From contig JADFUC010001064.1 of assembly GCA_019722365.1 (NCBI GenBank), forward strand, positions 1 to 64,000: a stretch of DNA of 64,000 nucleotides, read 5' to 3'. Source of the stretch: Lithospermum erythrorhizon. Its lineage: Eukaryota; Streptophyta; Magnoliopsida; Boraginales; Boraginaceae. Shown here piece after piece: positions 13,315-26,548 of this stretch. The notes below the pieces were generated by a model. The model was not told the DNA's origin and ran no database searches. It saw only the letters and a list, made by a program, of their open reading frames with translations. The position numbers and the translations under genes are program-made. Numbering within the stretch: position 1 is the first letter of the stretch; each line of letters opens with the position of its first letter.

Positions 13315-13568
13315 CTTTTGATTCTTGATTTTATTGTAATGATATGATGCTCTTATTTTATTTTAACACTAACTTTTTCTTGATCACTCCAAGATATTTT
13401 CTGTAATTATAACATCAGGGAAAATAAGATACAATGATATATAAAAAAACCACACACTCAAGTTTTAGCCATAAAAATACCTTTTCTATCCAAAACTAGC
13501 AGCAAAAAAGTCTGAATCTTTAATTTGTTTTCTTACTGACTGCTAGATAGACTTGTTCTCATATCATC

Positions 13569-13571
<3 letters not shown>

Positions 13572-13612
<41 letters not shown>

Positions 13613-13625
13613 GAAGAGAGAGAGA
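13572..13625. repeat. (GA)n/(CT)n microsatellite in the presumed 5' leader of the BEL1-type gene
   Basis: About 19 uninterrupted GA units, then a short degraded GA tail. On the gene's strand it reads as a CT-rich tract 270-330 bp upstream of the ATG. CT tracts are common in plant 5' leaders, and GA repeats are bound by plant BASIC PENTACYSTEINE (GAGA-binding) proteins. A regulatory role here is inference; expansion by slippage alone is also possible. Confidence 0.9.
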
Positions 13626-13702
13626 AGTGAAGTTAGTAAAGTAGCCAATCAAGCTAAAGAGTCTACTCTTAAACAGGAAGGAATATAACAGTATCAAGTA
13701 TG

Positions 13703-13715
13703 TGTATATATATGA
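13703..13715 (-). promoter_or_regulatory. Candidate TATA box of the BEL1-type gene
   Basis: The minus strand reads CATATATATACAC here, about 400 bp upstream of the ATG and 90 bp upstream of the CT tract. A start site about 30 bp downstream would place the CT tract and the small upstream ORF inside the leader. AT-rich DNA gives such boxes by chance, so this rests on position only. Confidence 0.4.
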
Positions 13716-15450
13716 AGTAGTTGGTGGTGATAATAAAGTTACCTATCATGGGATGCTTTGGTGGTGATAAATTAAAAGATGGGATATTGTGGGTGAAAGG
13801 TGAAGAGGCTTTCTTCACTTTTTCTCAGACTAGTTCTCTTAATAACAAAAAAATACATGAAGCCATCTTTAAGAAAAGAATAGATACAAATAATCCTCCT
13901 TAAGGAATAGAAGATCAAAATAATAGATAGATGAGAATAGGTAACTCGACAGAGGCAAATAAATGAATGAAGCAAAGAGGGCCTATAGTTCATCATTTGC
14001 TATGCTTTTTCTTTTGCCTGTCTATCATATCTATTGGGGGTCAATGGACCATTTGTTTCACATTTGTTGCTAATAGTACAAAGTAGACTTCAAATCCCCT
14101 CCTCAATTATTTGATAGGGTATGGTTGTAATAATATATTGACATACCACATTTCTACTATTATAATACTCCATTAAATAATGAAATAGGACAATCCAATA
14201 TGACAAGCCATCTTAATTAAAAATTTGTATAAAAAGATATGCATTAGAATCACCCAAAAGTTAGATCTTTATTCAAACGATTATGATTAGAATATTGTTA
14301 CTAAGAAATGAAACTCTTATAAAATTAAGAGTCCTATAATTTTCTGTATAATATGACTACGTAACGCAAGACCAAGTTGTGACTCTATGGTAGCTAGTCT
14401 CCTTTGCCTGCTAAATATGCTACCAGCCGCAACATGGTCTCTGCCTTCTGTTAATCATTACATGATGCTTAGATCACTCGTATTTTGTGTGTATTGCTCT
14501 TCCAATGAAAATTGGTTTCAATTTTCTAGCACATTTTAAATGAGTTAATGGTGAAAATGATTATAGATTTAATCTTAATAGTAAGAATGTAGGCTTTGAT
14601 TCTATACATAATAATATAGCATTTTCGCTTTCTAAAGGACATGTTGTTGCAATTGATCTCCGATAATACATAATTTTTCTGTTAATTTTAGACACGTATA
14701 TTAGTTTGCAGACCAAAGTTTCAACAATCATGGCCACTATCTGAAAAAAGTCGTATACTGTTACTACGGGATACCAACCGCAACTTGTAATTCGCCAATT
14801 ATCCCAACTATTTTGACAATTAACTTCATTTTAAATTGTTATTATTACTCTTTTCATCTTTTTTGGTTGGATTCATAATATATTTCTAGAGGTGATAATT
14901 CTAACATTTTGACCAACCCAATCTTTTCTAATCAATTGTATGACTAATCCTCGAAATTTTATAATTATGAAAATGCTCATTCCATCTTAAAAAATTGTCT
15001 AATTATGAAGCTTGATGGTTGATTAATTAAATTTTATACTAAAAGATACTCCAAATGTTTAATACTCCGTATATGAAATGTATTATTTTGTATGTTATAT
15101 ACCAGATTTGTTTAAGAAAATACCGAATGTTTAAGTTTTCAATTCTTAATAAAATAGACTATCCAAATCAGGAAACTGATGACCAATAGTGTTTGTGTAC
15201 CATGTAATAGACTAGGAGTGAAGAAAAACAGTAAAGAATCTCCAGATCATAGTTACCCTGAAAAGGAGCAGGCACTAGAGTGAACTCATCAGTTCTCTGC
15301 TGTGAACTCTGTAATTGTGTAAATAACATTGTACAATTGTGAATCCCAAGAACTAAAGCCAAGGAAGCGAGAGTTAAATGCAGACTTTTTCAGAAGTTCT
15401 ATGTGTGTATATTTGTTGTACTATTTGTCTTAATTATGATCTGATCAATA
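13716..15450. other. Upstream intergenic region of the BEL1-type gene
   Basis: AT-rich with no coding sequence recognised. It should include the distal promoter of the BEL1-type gene, but no individual site can be named with confidence. Confidence 0.5.
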
Positions 15451-15650
15451 CTCCCTTTATCTTAATTTATATTTGGAGTATAACGGTCATCTAATAAAAA
15501 GTTTTCATTTTATTATAATTGATTTTTTACTTTATTAATATATATTTTTTATATTAGAGTTAAAAAATTGCTTTTATCTTTCATATTTTATTTTCATTAA
15601 ATGCTTAATATTTTTTCTTTCTTCTTCAAAATTAAGACGGAAGAAGGGAG
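15451..15650. mobile_element. Stowaway-type MITE, 200 bp
   Basis: It begins CTCCCTTTATCTTAATTT and ends AAGACGGAAGAAGGGAG, giving inverted CTCCCTT ends, and is flanked by TA on both sides (15449-15450 and 15651-15652). TA targets and CTCCCTCCGT-like ends are the mark of Stowaway (Tc1/mariner-derived) MITEs. Confidence 0.75.
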
Positions 15651-16299
15651 TACTAAATTAAATTGAGTCGAAGGAGGGAATAGTAAATTATTGTAAGGAT
15701 GGAAATGTGGGAAAGGGTGAAATGAGAATTAGATGCCATGGCCTCCCTAGCTATTGGTTTTGCCATTAGTGCTAGTATGTTGGACAATTTCCCTGAGCTT
15801 TGTACAAAAAAAATGTACCTAGATTGGACCCTGTACAAGACTTCAGATGAGGTGGTCCATATTTTCCAACAAATTCTAATTAAAACCTCTCATTTTCTCT
15901 TTCCAAATTCCACTTTTATTACGATGGGAAAGCATCTTCCTGTTTTTCATTTATTTTTTAAATGTTTATCTTGGAGATTTGCCGACTCATAATGTTATTT
16001 TGGAATAATTCATATCGTGGTTGTATCTCAAAGCGAATTATACGGAGTATGTATTTTCCCAAGACAACGAATCTCTCCTTTTATTTCAAAAAAATTGTCT
16101 AATATTGGATTTATATATTTAACTGTACATAGTAAAATTTTAATTAATAAAATTCATTTTATGGATTTATTAATCGAATTAATTTTCAACCTGATCACAC
16201 GACATCGCTATCAAGCCACCTGCGCCTCAATTAAATGCAAGTCAGAGAAAGGATCTGAGACACTTTTAGGTTAAATTAGGTTTTACATTAAATAAACCT

Positions 16300-17600
16300 A
16301 ATTTTAAACTTAGACAGTATTCGAAAAGATACTTTTAGCTTTTAAATTAAAGAAGAAGAATATCGGTGTCAATAAATAATCATTTCACCTAAAAACCTCA
16401 AATAGGCGCCTATTTCATATTCTATAATGTTTCACGCAAAATATCGTATCGATTCATAATTACGCTCAAAATCAAATCTGGCCAAGATCATGATCCACCT
16501 AAAACGAACCGACCAATCGAATCAGTCCCGAGGTCTATAAATATCCCATATTCGAAAATCAAAGTTAATGTTTAAAAGTTTTTATAAAAAGATAATTCAA
16601 AGTTGTAGAAAAGCTCCTCGGGGTGGTAACGTAAGACTACAGGAGCACCCTCAAGCATCTCCAGCCTTGAATATCTGGCGGAAGGCGACGCCAGACACCA
16701 AGATCAAATCAGCGCCTGCCCATCAAGGAAGCGCGGATTAACCCGGAATCTCCAACAACAAAGAGTTTTCCTCCCCAACAAGTCAGCAGGAAACACATCG
16801 GCTGCCTCCGCACTACATCAAATCCATCGTTTAAAACCCTCTTTACCTCCTACATCCGTAACGCATCCAACCCCCCAAAGAAGCGCGACAATCCCGAATC
16901 TCCGAAAGGTCGAAATCAGTCTATCCCCAACAAGCCGCAGAAATACCAAGCCCCCCGCACTACATCAAAACCGGTGAGAGTGATCGCTCATCGCCTCTAC
17001 CTCCTACACCATATAGGCTCAAGTATACCGTAGTTTAAGCGAAGACTATCCCGCAGTCACGAAAAAGTTCTGACTGCCCCCTCAACCTCCAAGTCAAAGC
17101 AAAGAGTAGAACACGCATCAAGCCCTTGTCACATCCAACATCATATACAAGAAAAACTCGTTAGCGCCCCCGCCGGCCGTTTAATCCAAATTCTTAAGCT
17201 ACAAGGTTCATCCAATTCAAACACAATGTAAATAAAATGCTAAAAGATCCCTACGACACATATCCAAGTTAGCAAAGTTCCACCACAAGATACCCATATC
17301 CAACAAAGAAGGGCCAAGCATCCAACTCCGCCTTACATATCGCTCAAAAAAGGCACCTAACTCACCAAATTAGCCTACCTATCCAAACAAGCGGAGAGGT
17401 CCAAGTCCCTCCCATCCAACTCCACACCCTCGCGAGCTGCCCAAGACCACAATCAAGTCCATACAACCACACCTTATCGGGCGCTTACCTGAAGACTCCT
17501 GGCTCGACCATATCTAAAACAAGACCAACTCATCTCAGCCTGGTCTACGACACATATCCAACTCAAGCACCTGCCTCGCCTAGTCGAGTCCATAACAAGT
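16300..17600 (+). mobile_element. LTR-like fragment, related to 29.9-31.3 kb
   Basis: The stretch at 16,480-16,560 (AAGATCATGATCCACCT, then CCAATC, then a TATAAATA box) parallels 29,895-29,975 (AAGATCGTGATCCACCT, CCAATC, ACTATAAATAC). Both are followed by CA-rich sequence full of CAAGTCC-like words. A TATA box at 16,537 fits an LTR promoter. No ends or coding domain were found. Confidence 0.5.
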
Positions 17601-18339
17601 CATTATACCGCTAGACGTCAAAGATACGTAAGTAGAAGACTCTGACCGGGAGCAATGAACCTCAACCATTCGATAAACTTTTCTTGTACCAAGTACATTT
17701 CCCCCAAAGAGATTTTTATTATTCTGATCACACATAACACAAAATCTTTCTTCGTGATACATTAACATTTAAAATTTCAGCTTGAGTATTTTTATATATT
17801 TATATAATAGGTTTTGAAAGATATATTAGATGTTATTATTTACAACATATATTTCTATTAATATATAATTTTTTTTATTAATATGATAATTTTGTTTGAA
17901 ATCAATATTATATTTTTAATTTTGACTATACAAAATTAAGTTGGACAATTTTTAATTACTCATACATGCATATTATTATCGCATATTTTCATTATATTTT
18001 TGTTTTAGTTTCTAGATTTCAATTTTACAATGATACATGTATATGTTAAAATGAGCATATTAATACATAATTATAAAATATTAATTTAGATTCAAAGTTT
18101 GATAAAGTTAAATATCTCAATTAAATTGGTATAAAGATACTTTATACTATTGTATGATTTATTAATTACTAGCCTTTTCAAATGAGTCGTTATTTATCTT
18201 GCATACGAAGTATTATGTCTAAGGTCCAGGTCTTTTGGAAATGCATGCCATTATAGAACTTTGTGTGAAGACTATCCATAACATAAAGTTCTATATCGAT
18301 TTTTCTTTGGATATAACGACCCCTAGATGTCTAGATGGG

Positions 18340-18990
18340 TTGCCTCCTGTTGGTTGTGAAGCATTTTTTCGAAAAAGAAAAGAAAAAAAATAATAGGAGC
18401 AAACGGCCCCCTCAATGGCCGCAAATGAGGCCGTTGCGGGGCGTTGTGAAAGCAAGGGCCTTGAGAAGAAAAACTGTAACGGCTGAAGTTCGTTGGGGCT
18501 GTTACTTTGTTTATCGCTTGCTGGCGCTTAAGCCAGGCTTTTTTCGCGCTCCAAAATATTCTGAATAGATTGTTTTTTCCTACGAATATGCTGTTTCTAC
18601 GAAGCTTTATTTATCACACAAATACTAATGTAGACAAGACCATCCTGGGCATTATTGTGCCTATATTATTCTCGCTAACATAGCTGGTTTTGGCCGGCCA
18701 GAATAGATTTTATGTGATATTAATACTCAACATGTATCAGAACAATCTATGTCGAAAGATAGCTAGCAGAGGCCAGAATAATCTTTTCGATTATTAAGAG
18801 ATCCGCAACATCAATAGATTACCTTTCTCACATCATATTTAACCCGATAAATCATTTCTGCCTCATGATTGCATTTCACTTGGCTGCTCTTATTGATTGC
18901 TTGAAACTCCAAGAGAGGATTTCAAGAAGTCTTAAACTTAACACCGCAGATCAAAGTTCTGCCCTGTACTTGGGCTTCCAAGGAAATTTT
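18340..18990 (+). repeat. Left member of a 650-bp direct repeat pair (candidate LTR)
   Basis: It aligns with 20,520-21,170 at an offset of 2,179-2,185 bp. Anchors include AAACGGCCC (18,401/20,580), TTTATTTATC (18,606/20,791) and GGCTGCTCTTATT (18,882/21,061). It opens TGTTGGTTGTGAAGCATTTT, similar to some Ty1/copia LTR starts. Divergence is high, so this is an old pair. Confidence 0.6.
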
Positions 18991-20519
18991 AAGAATCAAA
19001 TTACCGGAGTAAGGAGTCGTGGACACGCTATTAGCATAAATTAGATGGAATCGAAGTTTTGCTATTTGGAAGATGGACATGTAGGATTATTCTATGTGGG
19101 AAGGAGCCCTGATGCACCGCTAGCGGATGTTCGGATAACTACGATGACGATGTTTGGATAAAGCCGATGACGAAGTCTCTAAGCAATGTAATTCACGCTT
19201 ATCATGAATGTTACGCCGACGTTGTAAAAAGTAACCACCATAAAGTGAGTCAATGACGCAATTTCCACATTTGGCAGTCAACAACGGTTCATTATATTTA
19301 GCGCAAGAAAGGGAAGAACGGGAGATGTGGGATTTCAAGAATAGCGGGAAAGTTCATTAGCTAGAGGAAAGAGTAATTCTCGATACTCGCCATGATGTAT
19401 TGCTAAGAAAACGGCTGGCTACTAAAAGACTACAAAACTAAGGCGGAGCTCATGTTAAGCGAGTATTTATTTTGATGTTTCTTTCGTACTAGATGTAAAT
19501 GCTTCTATGGATTCCTAGGGTCAGAGATCCTTCGTAACGCTCTTTCATACTACTCATGATATAAATGGTATATCGCTTCTGCTATTTCTTGCATACCATC
19601 TTATCATTTTAACAATGACGTAAGAGGAGGCGACGTGGAATCGAGGATGTCTAATGGTTCTCTCTCTCGAAGTCGATAAACGCGTAGGTATGTTCAAGTT
19701 GTGAAAATTTAATTCTCAAGTAGTCACTGATGGTAACGGGTTACATGACTACTATGATATAGACACCGGAAGGTAGTTCGAGCCATGGTTATACTAAAGT
19801 AAGTGTGTCGGTACTTATACTTGAAAGCGACAATTTTAGAATAGAAGATGAAAGTATGATCCTACATTTATAGTTATGTTGCATTCGATACACGGAGTTT
19901 CTAAGAAAATAGATAAAATTATCGCAGAAATTCATGTTCGATGCTACTGGTAGGTTCTCGAGTTCCTCACGAAGCCAGTGTAAACGGTTCGCATCACGCC
20001 AAAAGGTACCCCAACGGATAGAATGTGAATACGTCATTTGGCAGGACGAAGTTCGAGTCTCAAGGAACTCTGGGAACAGTAACCGGTTTGTGTCGCATTA
20101 ATCATCTATATACAGAAAGTGGTTCAGCCCGCAGTGAGAGGTATTCCCAACCTCTAAATTATTTGCTAACTTTCAAGGATGTTCCGATCAAATATCGAGG
20201 TCAATGAATTGCATCAAAGGAATTCGCCGACGTGAAACGGAGTGCGTGTTATAGAAATTCGCTTTTTGTCCAATCAAGCTTGAGGTTTTCCAAGGTGTCC
20301 GCAAAGAATAAAGGCGTAGCACATGATTGTCTAATGAGGAAAAAGTCCAACGAGGTAGAGGTAATGGTTATTCTAGATTCTTCTAGCTGCTCGGTGCTAT
20401 CTGTGGATGTTTCTGGGATCGAAAGGAAGTGCACCGTCAGATCACCTTTCCAGCTGGGAGTCAGGGACGATGCACTGACAAGGTCGCCCATAAGGTGCTT
20501 GAAGATCGCGATCCAAAAA

Positions 20520-21170
20520 TATCTTTGCCTTTGTGATTGCTTGTCACAAGATTTTTTCAAAAGAAAAAAATATTGGTGCAAACGGCCCTTCAACGGTGCA
20601 ATGAGGCCGCCATGTACTGCTCGCGGAAAAGGGGTCTCGAGAAAGAAAAGGCCCCATAACGGCCGCCTGCCGTAGCCATTACAGTACGCTTGGGCGCTTG
20701 TTTTGAAGTTTTATTTTGGGTTTTTTTTTCACGGTTACGTATCATTCTAGCGATTACGTTTTCGCCTCAGAATGAAAGGTTTCTATGAGTTTTATTTATC
20801 AATCAAATACTAGAATGTAATAATCATCCTAAAAATAATGTGCGCCTATAATATTATTTAAAAACATAATTTTGTTCTCAGAGCTGCTGTCGAGATTTTC
20901 AATGACAAAGAAATATTCAACATGGGACATAATAATGGCAGGGCTTCTAACAATCTTTCTTATTTATTAGCTGACGGCAAAGATCGCATAATTAGTTTCA
21001 TATCGAGGAATGAACATTTATACATCTTTTTTGTCTGCTTATTTCTTTTTACTTTAAATTGGCTGCTCTTATTAATTACTCAAACTCCAATACCTAAAAT
21101 CCTCACACCTTCATGGAGCTCAACAGATCTTAGACTATTACTGAGAGCTACAAGCCTTCCCAAGATGATT
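20520..21170 (+). repeat. Right member of the 650-bp direct repeat pair (candidate LTR)
   Basis: Homologous to 18,340-18,990 in the same orientation. The 1.5 kb between them has no recognisable pol or gag, so the element would be a heavily deleted LTR retrotransposon or a non-autonomous one. A segmental duplication is an alternative. Confidence 0.6.
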
Positions 21171-21179
21171 GTGTTGATA

Positions 21180-23100
21180 ATTTAAGACGAGATTCTGGCA
21201 GTCCTTGCCATGCGTTCCTCTTGGAGGCACTATTCATGGGGCTTCAAGATTGAAACAATGTCCTTCAAAAAAAGGAAATTGTAATCTACCCGACACAAAA
21301 AGTCGACAGCATCAATCACACCCACTCTACGCCAACAACAACCACATGAAGTAAAATACTCAAAAGAAAACATCACGCTTGGTAACCCGCCTAACGTCAA
21401 AAGCATTCCACGCCCCAGAGCAGCTTGCCCAAATGTAAGATTCCAATATGATCAGCACTACAACAGTGCCTTACTCGAATGCTCCCCATTCTCTTCGCCT
21501 CTATTCTACTCCAATCAATGTATAAGTCGTGCCCCCACTATAACACCCCTATCCTTCACTACACACTACTATCCCTATGTAAGCATAATACTTTTCACTA
21601 ATAAAAATCAATAGAATCCGCGTGTCACGCATGGGCTTGTACAAAAACTAATGGAGTTTATAGTAACACTCCGTACATTCAAACGCCCAACACACTAAAT
21701 CCTCACATTGTAAAGCTCTATGTTTGAATAATACGCATCACACTCCTTGCTTTGCACTCTTCTCTTCTTTCTCCGCAAACGAAGTTTCATAATATAAATA
21801 GAAAGATTACGCAACGCTTATAGCAAATATTGCTATAAACGCAAAGCTTCCATCTGTACATAATAAATGAATCCTTTCTTCGCAATTAATAAATGCTTCC
21901 TACCAATATAATCTATTTATTTTGGGACACAGATCTTCTCAGTTCTCGATTTAAAAGTTCATGTTCTCCATCAAATCATATCTTCTGGTGATTCGAATCC
22001 TCTTCAAGTACGGTAACAAAATCTGGCGTGAAAGATCACGCTTACTCTTGAATAAAGGCTACTATCCGCCAAGGCGATCGGCTGACGCGACAAACGCGAA
22101 CACTTCGACCAACTATAATGCGCATTACGTAAAATTGCATTATATTTTTTGTGGCTTCCACGTATGTTCAATGTTTTTTGAATCTTCATGATAAGACTCT
22201 AAACTCTCATGTTCGAAATGTTTGTAATAATGTAGATTCTTGTAGCAATTTCTTGGAGCTAATAATTTGAACATGTAACTGATAATTTTATTTAAATTGT
22301 CAAAAACATATTCTAGTACTTTCATTCGATATAAGATATACATAATTATTATAGACATTTTTGCAATTCATTCTTTGTAGATTCTTATAATTAAAAGGGT
22401 TATTGCATCCTTGGATTAAAAAAGTTAAGCTGTACTTCTTCCTTCTTGAATTTTTATGCTTCTATGATTAATTCAGAATAGGTTAGGAGAAGAAAAATCA
22501 GAAAATGAATGCCATAGGAAAGTGGGACGATGGTGAGAGGTTCATCATAGCAGCTGAGCTGTGTTGTCAACTAGCTGTTTATATACAATTTAGATTACTT
22601 TAGAGCATTTCTTGAAAATTGTTAGTTTCGGAAATTAGTTGTGCAAAAATAGAAATTAACATAGCACCAGCTAGCTAGTAAAGATGAGTTCTAGTAGTCA
22701 AGATTTTAGGGTGGTCCATTCACTCTACTTTCCTTTGGACCATTCTATAACTCTATATTTCTTGATGAAATTATACAAAAGTCCATATATATGTAAACAA
22801 AAAAAGACCAACTTTATTAGCAGAATGGCTATTAATCTGCTAGACTGCAAATGTAGAAGTTGAAATATCTGATATTTTCTAGATCTCCAATAAATGGCCG
22901 GTTCAAATTGGTTGGTACTGAGAATATATAGTACTTGTATTATGTCACTTTGATGGAGCTGAATTATTCATCATGAGCTCTGTTTGGGAAAAAAATACAA
23001 AATGGGTGATCTTCAAGTGATGAGATGAGAAAAATGGTGGATGAAGGGTATGATTTATTGGGGTACCATGAATTGGTCAGACCATTTTCCATTTATGGAT
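21180..23100. other. No gene recognised
   Basis: Mixed AT-rich sequence with short open frames that show no domain. No ends of a mobile element were found. Confidence 0.4.
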
Positions 23101-23109
23101 GATCTTGAT

Positions 23110-23230
23110 TTACAAAGGAGATTATTGGGGGAGATTATTGCAGAGCACATGGCTCAGAGTTATTGACTTGCAAAGGAATTTGTCAATACATTTGTGGGGG
23201 AGATTATTGCAGAGCACAGGCCTCAGAGAA
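23110..23230 (+). repeat. Tandem duplication with 70-bp offset
   Basis: GGGGAGATTATTGCAGAGCA occurs at 23,127 and again at 23,197, each followed by a CTCAGAG. It lies just upstream of a GGAGGT microsatellite. Confidence 0.8.
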
Positions 23231-23248
23231 ATGAAAATATTTTTCCAT

Positions 23249-23275
23249 GGAGGTGGAGGTGGAGGTGGAGGTCGG
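23249..23275 (+). repeat. (GGAGGT)n microsatellite
   Basis: Four and a half units of GGAGGT, followed by a G-rich stretch to about 23,300. G-rich on the plus strand and so possibly able to fold into a quadruplex; this is only a sequence-based remark. Confidence 0.85.
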
Positions 23276-23826
23276 GGTGAGGATGGAGTGGGGTAGGGGA
23301 ATGGTTGAAGATGACGTGTTGTTTTTAATTGAATTAATAAAAATTGTTTATTAAAAATTGGTCCAATTAAGTATTTGTTATTTTAAAAATAATTCATAAA
23401 GTGTTTGTCCTTAAATTTACCTATTAAAAATAGAGTTAAGGTGTTAAAATGATTTTTTTCCAAAAATTCAAGTATCAAAAATTAACTTCAAGTATCTATT
23501 TAAAAGGTTAAAATATTTAAATATTTATTTGAAATAATTTACATAATTCTGGTGCATGTATGAAATTTACCCTTCTATTTTTCATCTATAACTCTATGTT
23601 TGGAGTGGGACCATACAAGTTATTAGAACTTCCGGATGCAGATTTTATAGCAAAATGTCCACAGCCATTAATTTCTACATAATGTATATCGATGCTTAAT
23701 TAAGATTAAGAGATGGGGTTTGAAATTTCAACAAGTTTGAAGTGTTAATTAATTAGTCGGTATGATAATTAATTCTAAACAATTATTGGATTTAATCATT
23801 AGTTAAGGACTTCTTCTCGTAGGTCA

Positions 23827-24274
23827 CTAGAGCTGTTATCGGTACCGGTATTTGAGCCTCGGCGTGAAATTTTTTTTGCCCGGCTCACCACCAATCACGG
23901 GTTTTACAGCTTGGTCCGCTCGTTGATGGATCCGAAATAATACTACGCGAAATTTCAAATTTTAAAACGATAGAATAATACACAAAAATAAAGAGAGATT
24001 TAACATTAATTATCAATAAATAAATCGACCTCGATACAATAACTAGATTATAACAAAAATAGATTATCATAACAATACGAATCTCTTTGACAATAATCAA
24101 ATCATCAAAAATTGTAGATGTTTTATACTTTATTTAAATATATAATAATAAATTCTATAACCGGGAATGGCACAAGCCCTGGCCAATAACTAACGAAATT
24201 CTGACACAAATAAGCCTCCAATAATATAGACAGACCGAACCGGGCTTTAAGCCTCGGCTCATTAATAGCTCTAG
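23827..24274. mobile_element. hAT-like MITE, 448 bp
   Basis: The left end reads CTAGAGCTGTTATCGG and the right end, complemented, CTAGAGCTATTAATGAGCC. AGGTCA flanks both sides (23821-23826 and 24275-24280). Inner sequence near the ends carries GAGCC/GGCTC words (23,852 and 24,253), as in many plant hAT MITEs. A full 8-bp target duplication would match only 6 of 8, so the exact terminus is uncertain. Confidence 0.7.
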
Positions 24275-24583
24275 AGGTCAGTTTTTAGAAATTAATATTG
24301 GAATGGGATACCGAATGATTCATAGTTATTGTGTAATCACAAAATGGTTGATGTATAAATACTTCAAGTATGATGAGGAACGAAAAGGGATTCAAGAGTA
24401 GTAGAAGATTTGGAATTGTTCATGGTATGTTGAAGAATCTTTTTAGGAATATTCATATACATCTTATTATTTGTTGACTAAATATTATTTACGCACCTGA
24501 CCTATTGAGAACTTTCAAATAGACAGAATAGATAACATATAGTAGACATCAAGAAATTCTGTGTATGATGAAGGAAGTTTTGG

Positions 24584-25447
24584 GAGGGGGTTATTTAATT
24601 TATGGAATATTACAAATTTGAAATATTTAAGTATTTATTGGAAAGGTTCCAATAAATCAAGTGTCTAAATGAAATTTAGCCTTATTTGTTATCACTTCCC
24701 TTACTTTTAATAAAGTCACTTGGTACTATATTGTTTTTTATTATATCGATTATAAGGCCTTATTTAGTTCCTCTTACATAAGAAGATACAATCAAGATTC
24801 TGTAAGATCCTTATATATTAAGTGGATTAATTTATAACATCGAATAACTTACTAGCTTGGGCGCTCTTCTTTCAAATGACTTAAAACGCTCTTTGCGATT
24901 CACCTAGATTATAAAAAGCGAGATGATGATTTGCATAATTTTAAAAAACGTGGAATTTATGTTCAAAATTGAGGACTAATCAAGTAACGGAGAGGGGATG
25001 GGAGGGGGATAGGCCACGGTTAGGACGGGGAGGGGGGTTATTTAATTTATGGAATATTAAAAATTTGAAATATTTAAGTATTTATTGAAAGGTTCCAATA
25101 AATCAAGTGCCTAGATGAAATTTAGCCTTATTTGTTAGCACTCCCCCTATTTTTAATAAAGTCACTTGGTATTATTTTGTTTTTTATTATATCGATTATA
25201 AGGCCTTATTTAGTTCCTCTTACACAAGAAGATACAATCAAGATTCTGTAAGATCCTTATATATTAAGGTGTATCTATTTATAACATCGAATAACTTATT
25301 AGTTTGAAGGCCTTCTTAGCTTAATTTTTAAAATGCCTTTTATTCAATTTTCAGATTATAAAAAGCGAGATGATGCGCGACATTTTTCCTTTAAAAAACG
25401 TGGAATTTATGTTCAAAAATTGAGGACGAATCGAAGTAACGGAGGGG
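24584..25447 (+). repeat. Tandem duplication of a 415-bp non-coding unit (447-bp period)
   Basis: Unit 1 (24,584-24,998) and unit 2 (25,031-25,447) align along their whole length from GGGGGTTATTTAATTTATGG to AAGTAACGGAG-GGG, with about 10% differences by eye and a few small indels. A G-rich linker (24,999-25,030) separates them. No coding frame is conserved between them. Confidence 0.88.
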
Positions 25448-26534
25448 AATTTATACGTACAAGATCTGTCTAGCTTATTTGGTTCACTTCATAAATTCTA
25501 GTTGTAATTTTCTGTCGATGATGAAAATGTCATCATCAACCCAGATTTCACTATATTAGAATAAAATCATGAGAAAAAATTCATTAGAATTTATTTTTGT
25601 TTACTTGTTAATTATAACTGACAATTTATTATCATGAATATCTTTTTATTTTGTAATTACAATTAATTTACAAATTTATGTCAATGAATTTATTTTAAAA
25701 TAACTTCCTATTATTATGATCTCTTAATTTTGTATAATACTAGCATTTGAGTTATCAATAAAAAATTTAACGTAATGACACATGAATGTCATACTCGACC
25801 TTTGATGGTTTTTTCTGTAGATTTTATGACATATATAACAATATAGATAGTGTTCATATATATTGATATATGATGTACTTAAAAGCAAATTAATATGTTA
25901 TAGCCTACTAGAAAAAGGCTCTTGCTAATGATCAAAAGGTCATTGGTTCGAAACTCACATCATTGCTAATTATAAAAAAAGAAAAGGAAAATTAATATGC
26001 TATATAGTGGAAAGTTATTGTCTTACATGAAAGTTATGGAGTTATGTAATTTATTATGAAAATTACTATTATATCGTTAAATTAAAATGTAATAATATAT
26101 AGTTAGTAAGGACATTAAATCAAAGAAAACTTCTTGAAGCCGAATAACCGACTACACCTACTTGTTTTATATCTAGAATAGATAATTTATAATTTCTTCA
26201 TAGTCAAGTTTTGCTTTGACAATCATATACATTAACTAAATTAATTTGAGAGAGTAAAATTTATTCTTCATTTTTTATTTATATATATTTAATTTTCCCT
26301 ATAAATATATAGGTCATTGAAATAAATTGGAGGCATTAGTCAAGCTTTATTGCAATTTTTTTTTCAAAACTCAATTTTTGTCATTGCCAGAACTAAATTT
26401 GGAACTAACTTATATTCAGTAATAGTTTCGGAACTAAATATGTCACCTAAAATAGCAATTTCATAAATGTCATAGTAGAGCATACATTGCTTACTAGTGT
26501 ATATACTCCGTAATATATATAAAATAGAAATTTC
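25448..26534. other. AT-rich intergenic DNA, possible tRNA-derived fragment
   Basis: No gene recognised. GGTTCGAAAC at 25,945-25,954 looks like a tRNA B box and is followed within 20 bp by an A-rich run, as in a short decayed SINE, but an A box is not clear. Confidence 0.3.
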
Positions 26535-26548
26535 ATAAGTGCTATGAT

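Noticed and set aside
19789..20037. Minus-strand frame with a faint similarity to the end of a copia RNase H (WLR-EL and later CDN spacing)
   Set aside because: Only scattered residues fit, with no HxDSxA motif; chance cannot be excluded.
20232..20675. 147-codon open frame on the plus strand
   Set aside because: It runs from unassigned sequence into the candidate LTR repeat, has no domain, and a minus-strand frame of similar length overlaps it.
25930..25985. Possible tRNA gene from GGTTCGAAAC
   Set aside because: No cloverleaf can be drawn; at best a fragment of a tRNA-derived repeat.
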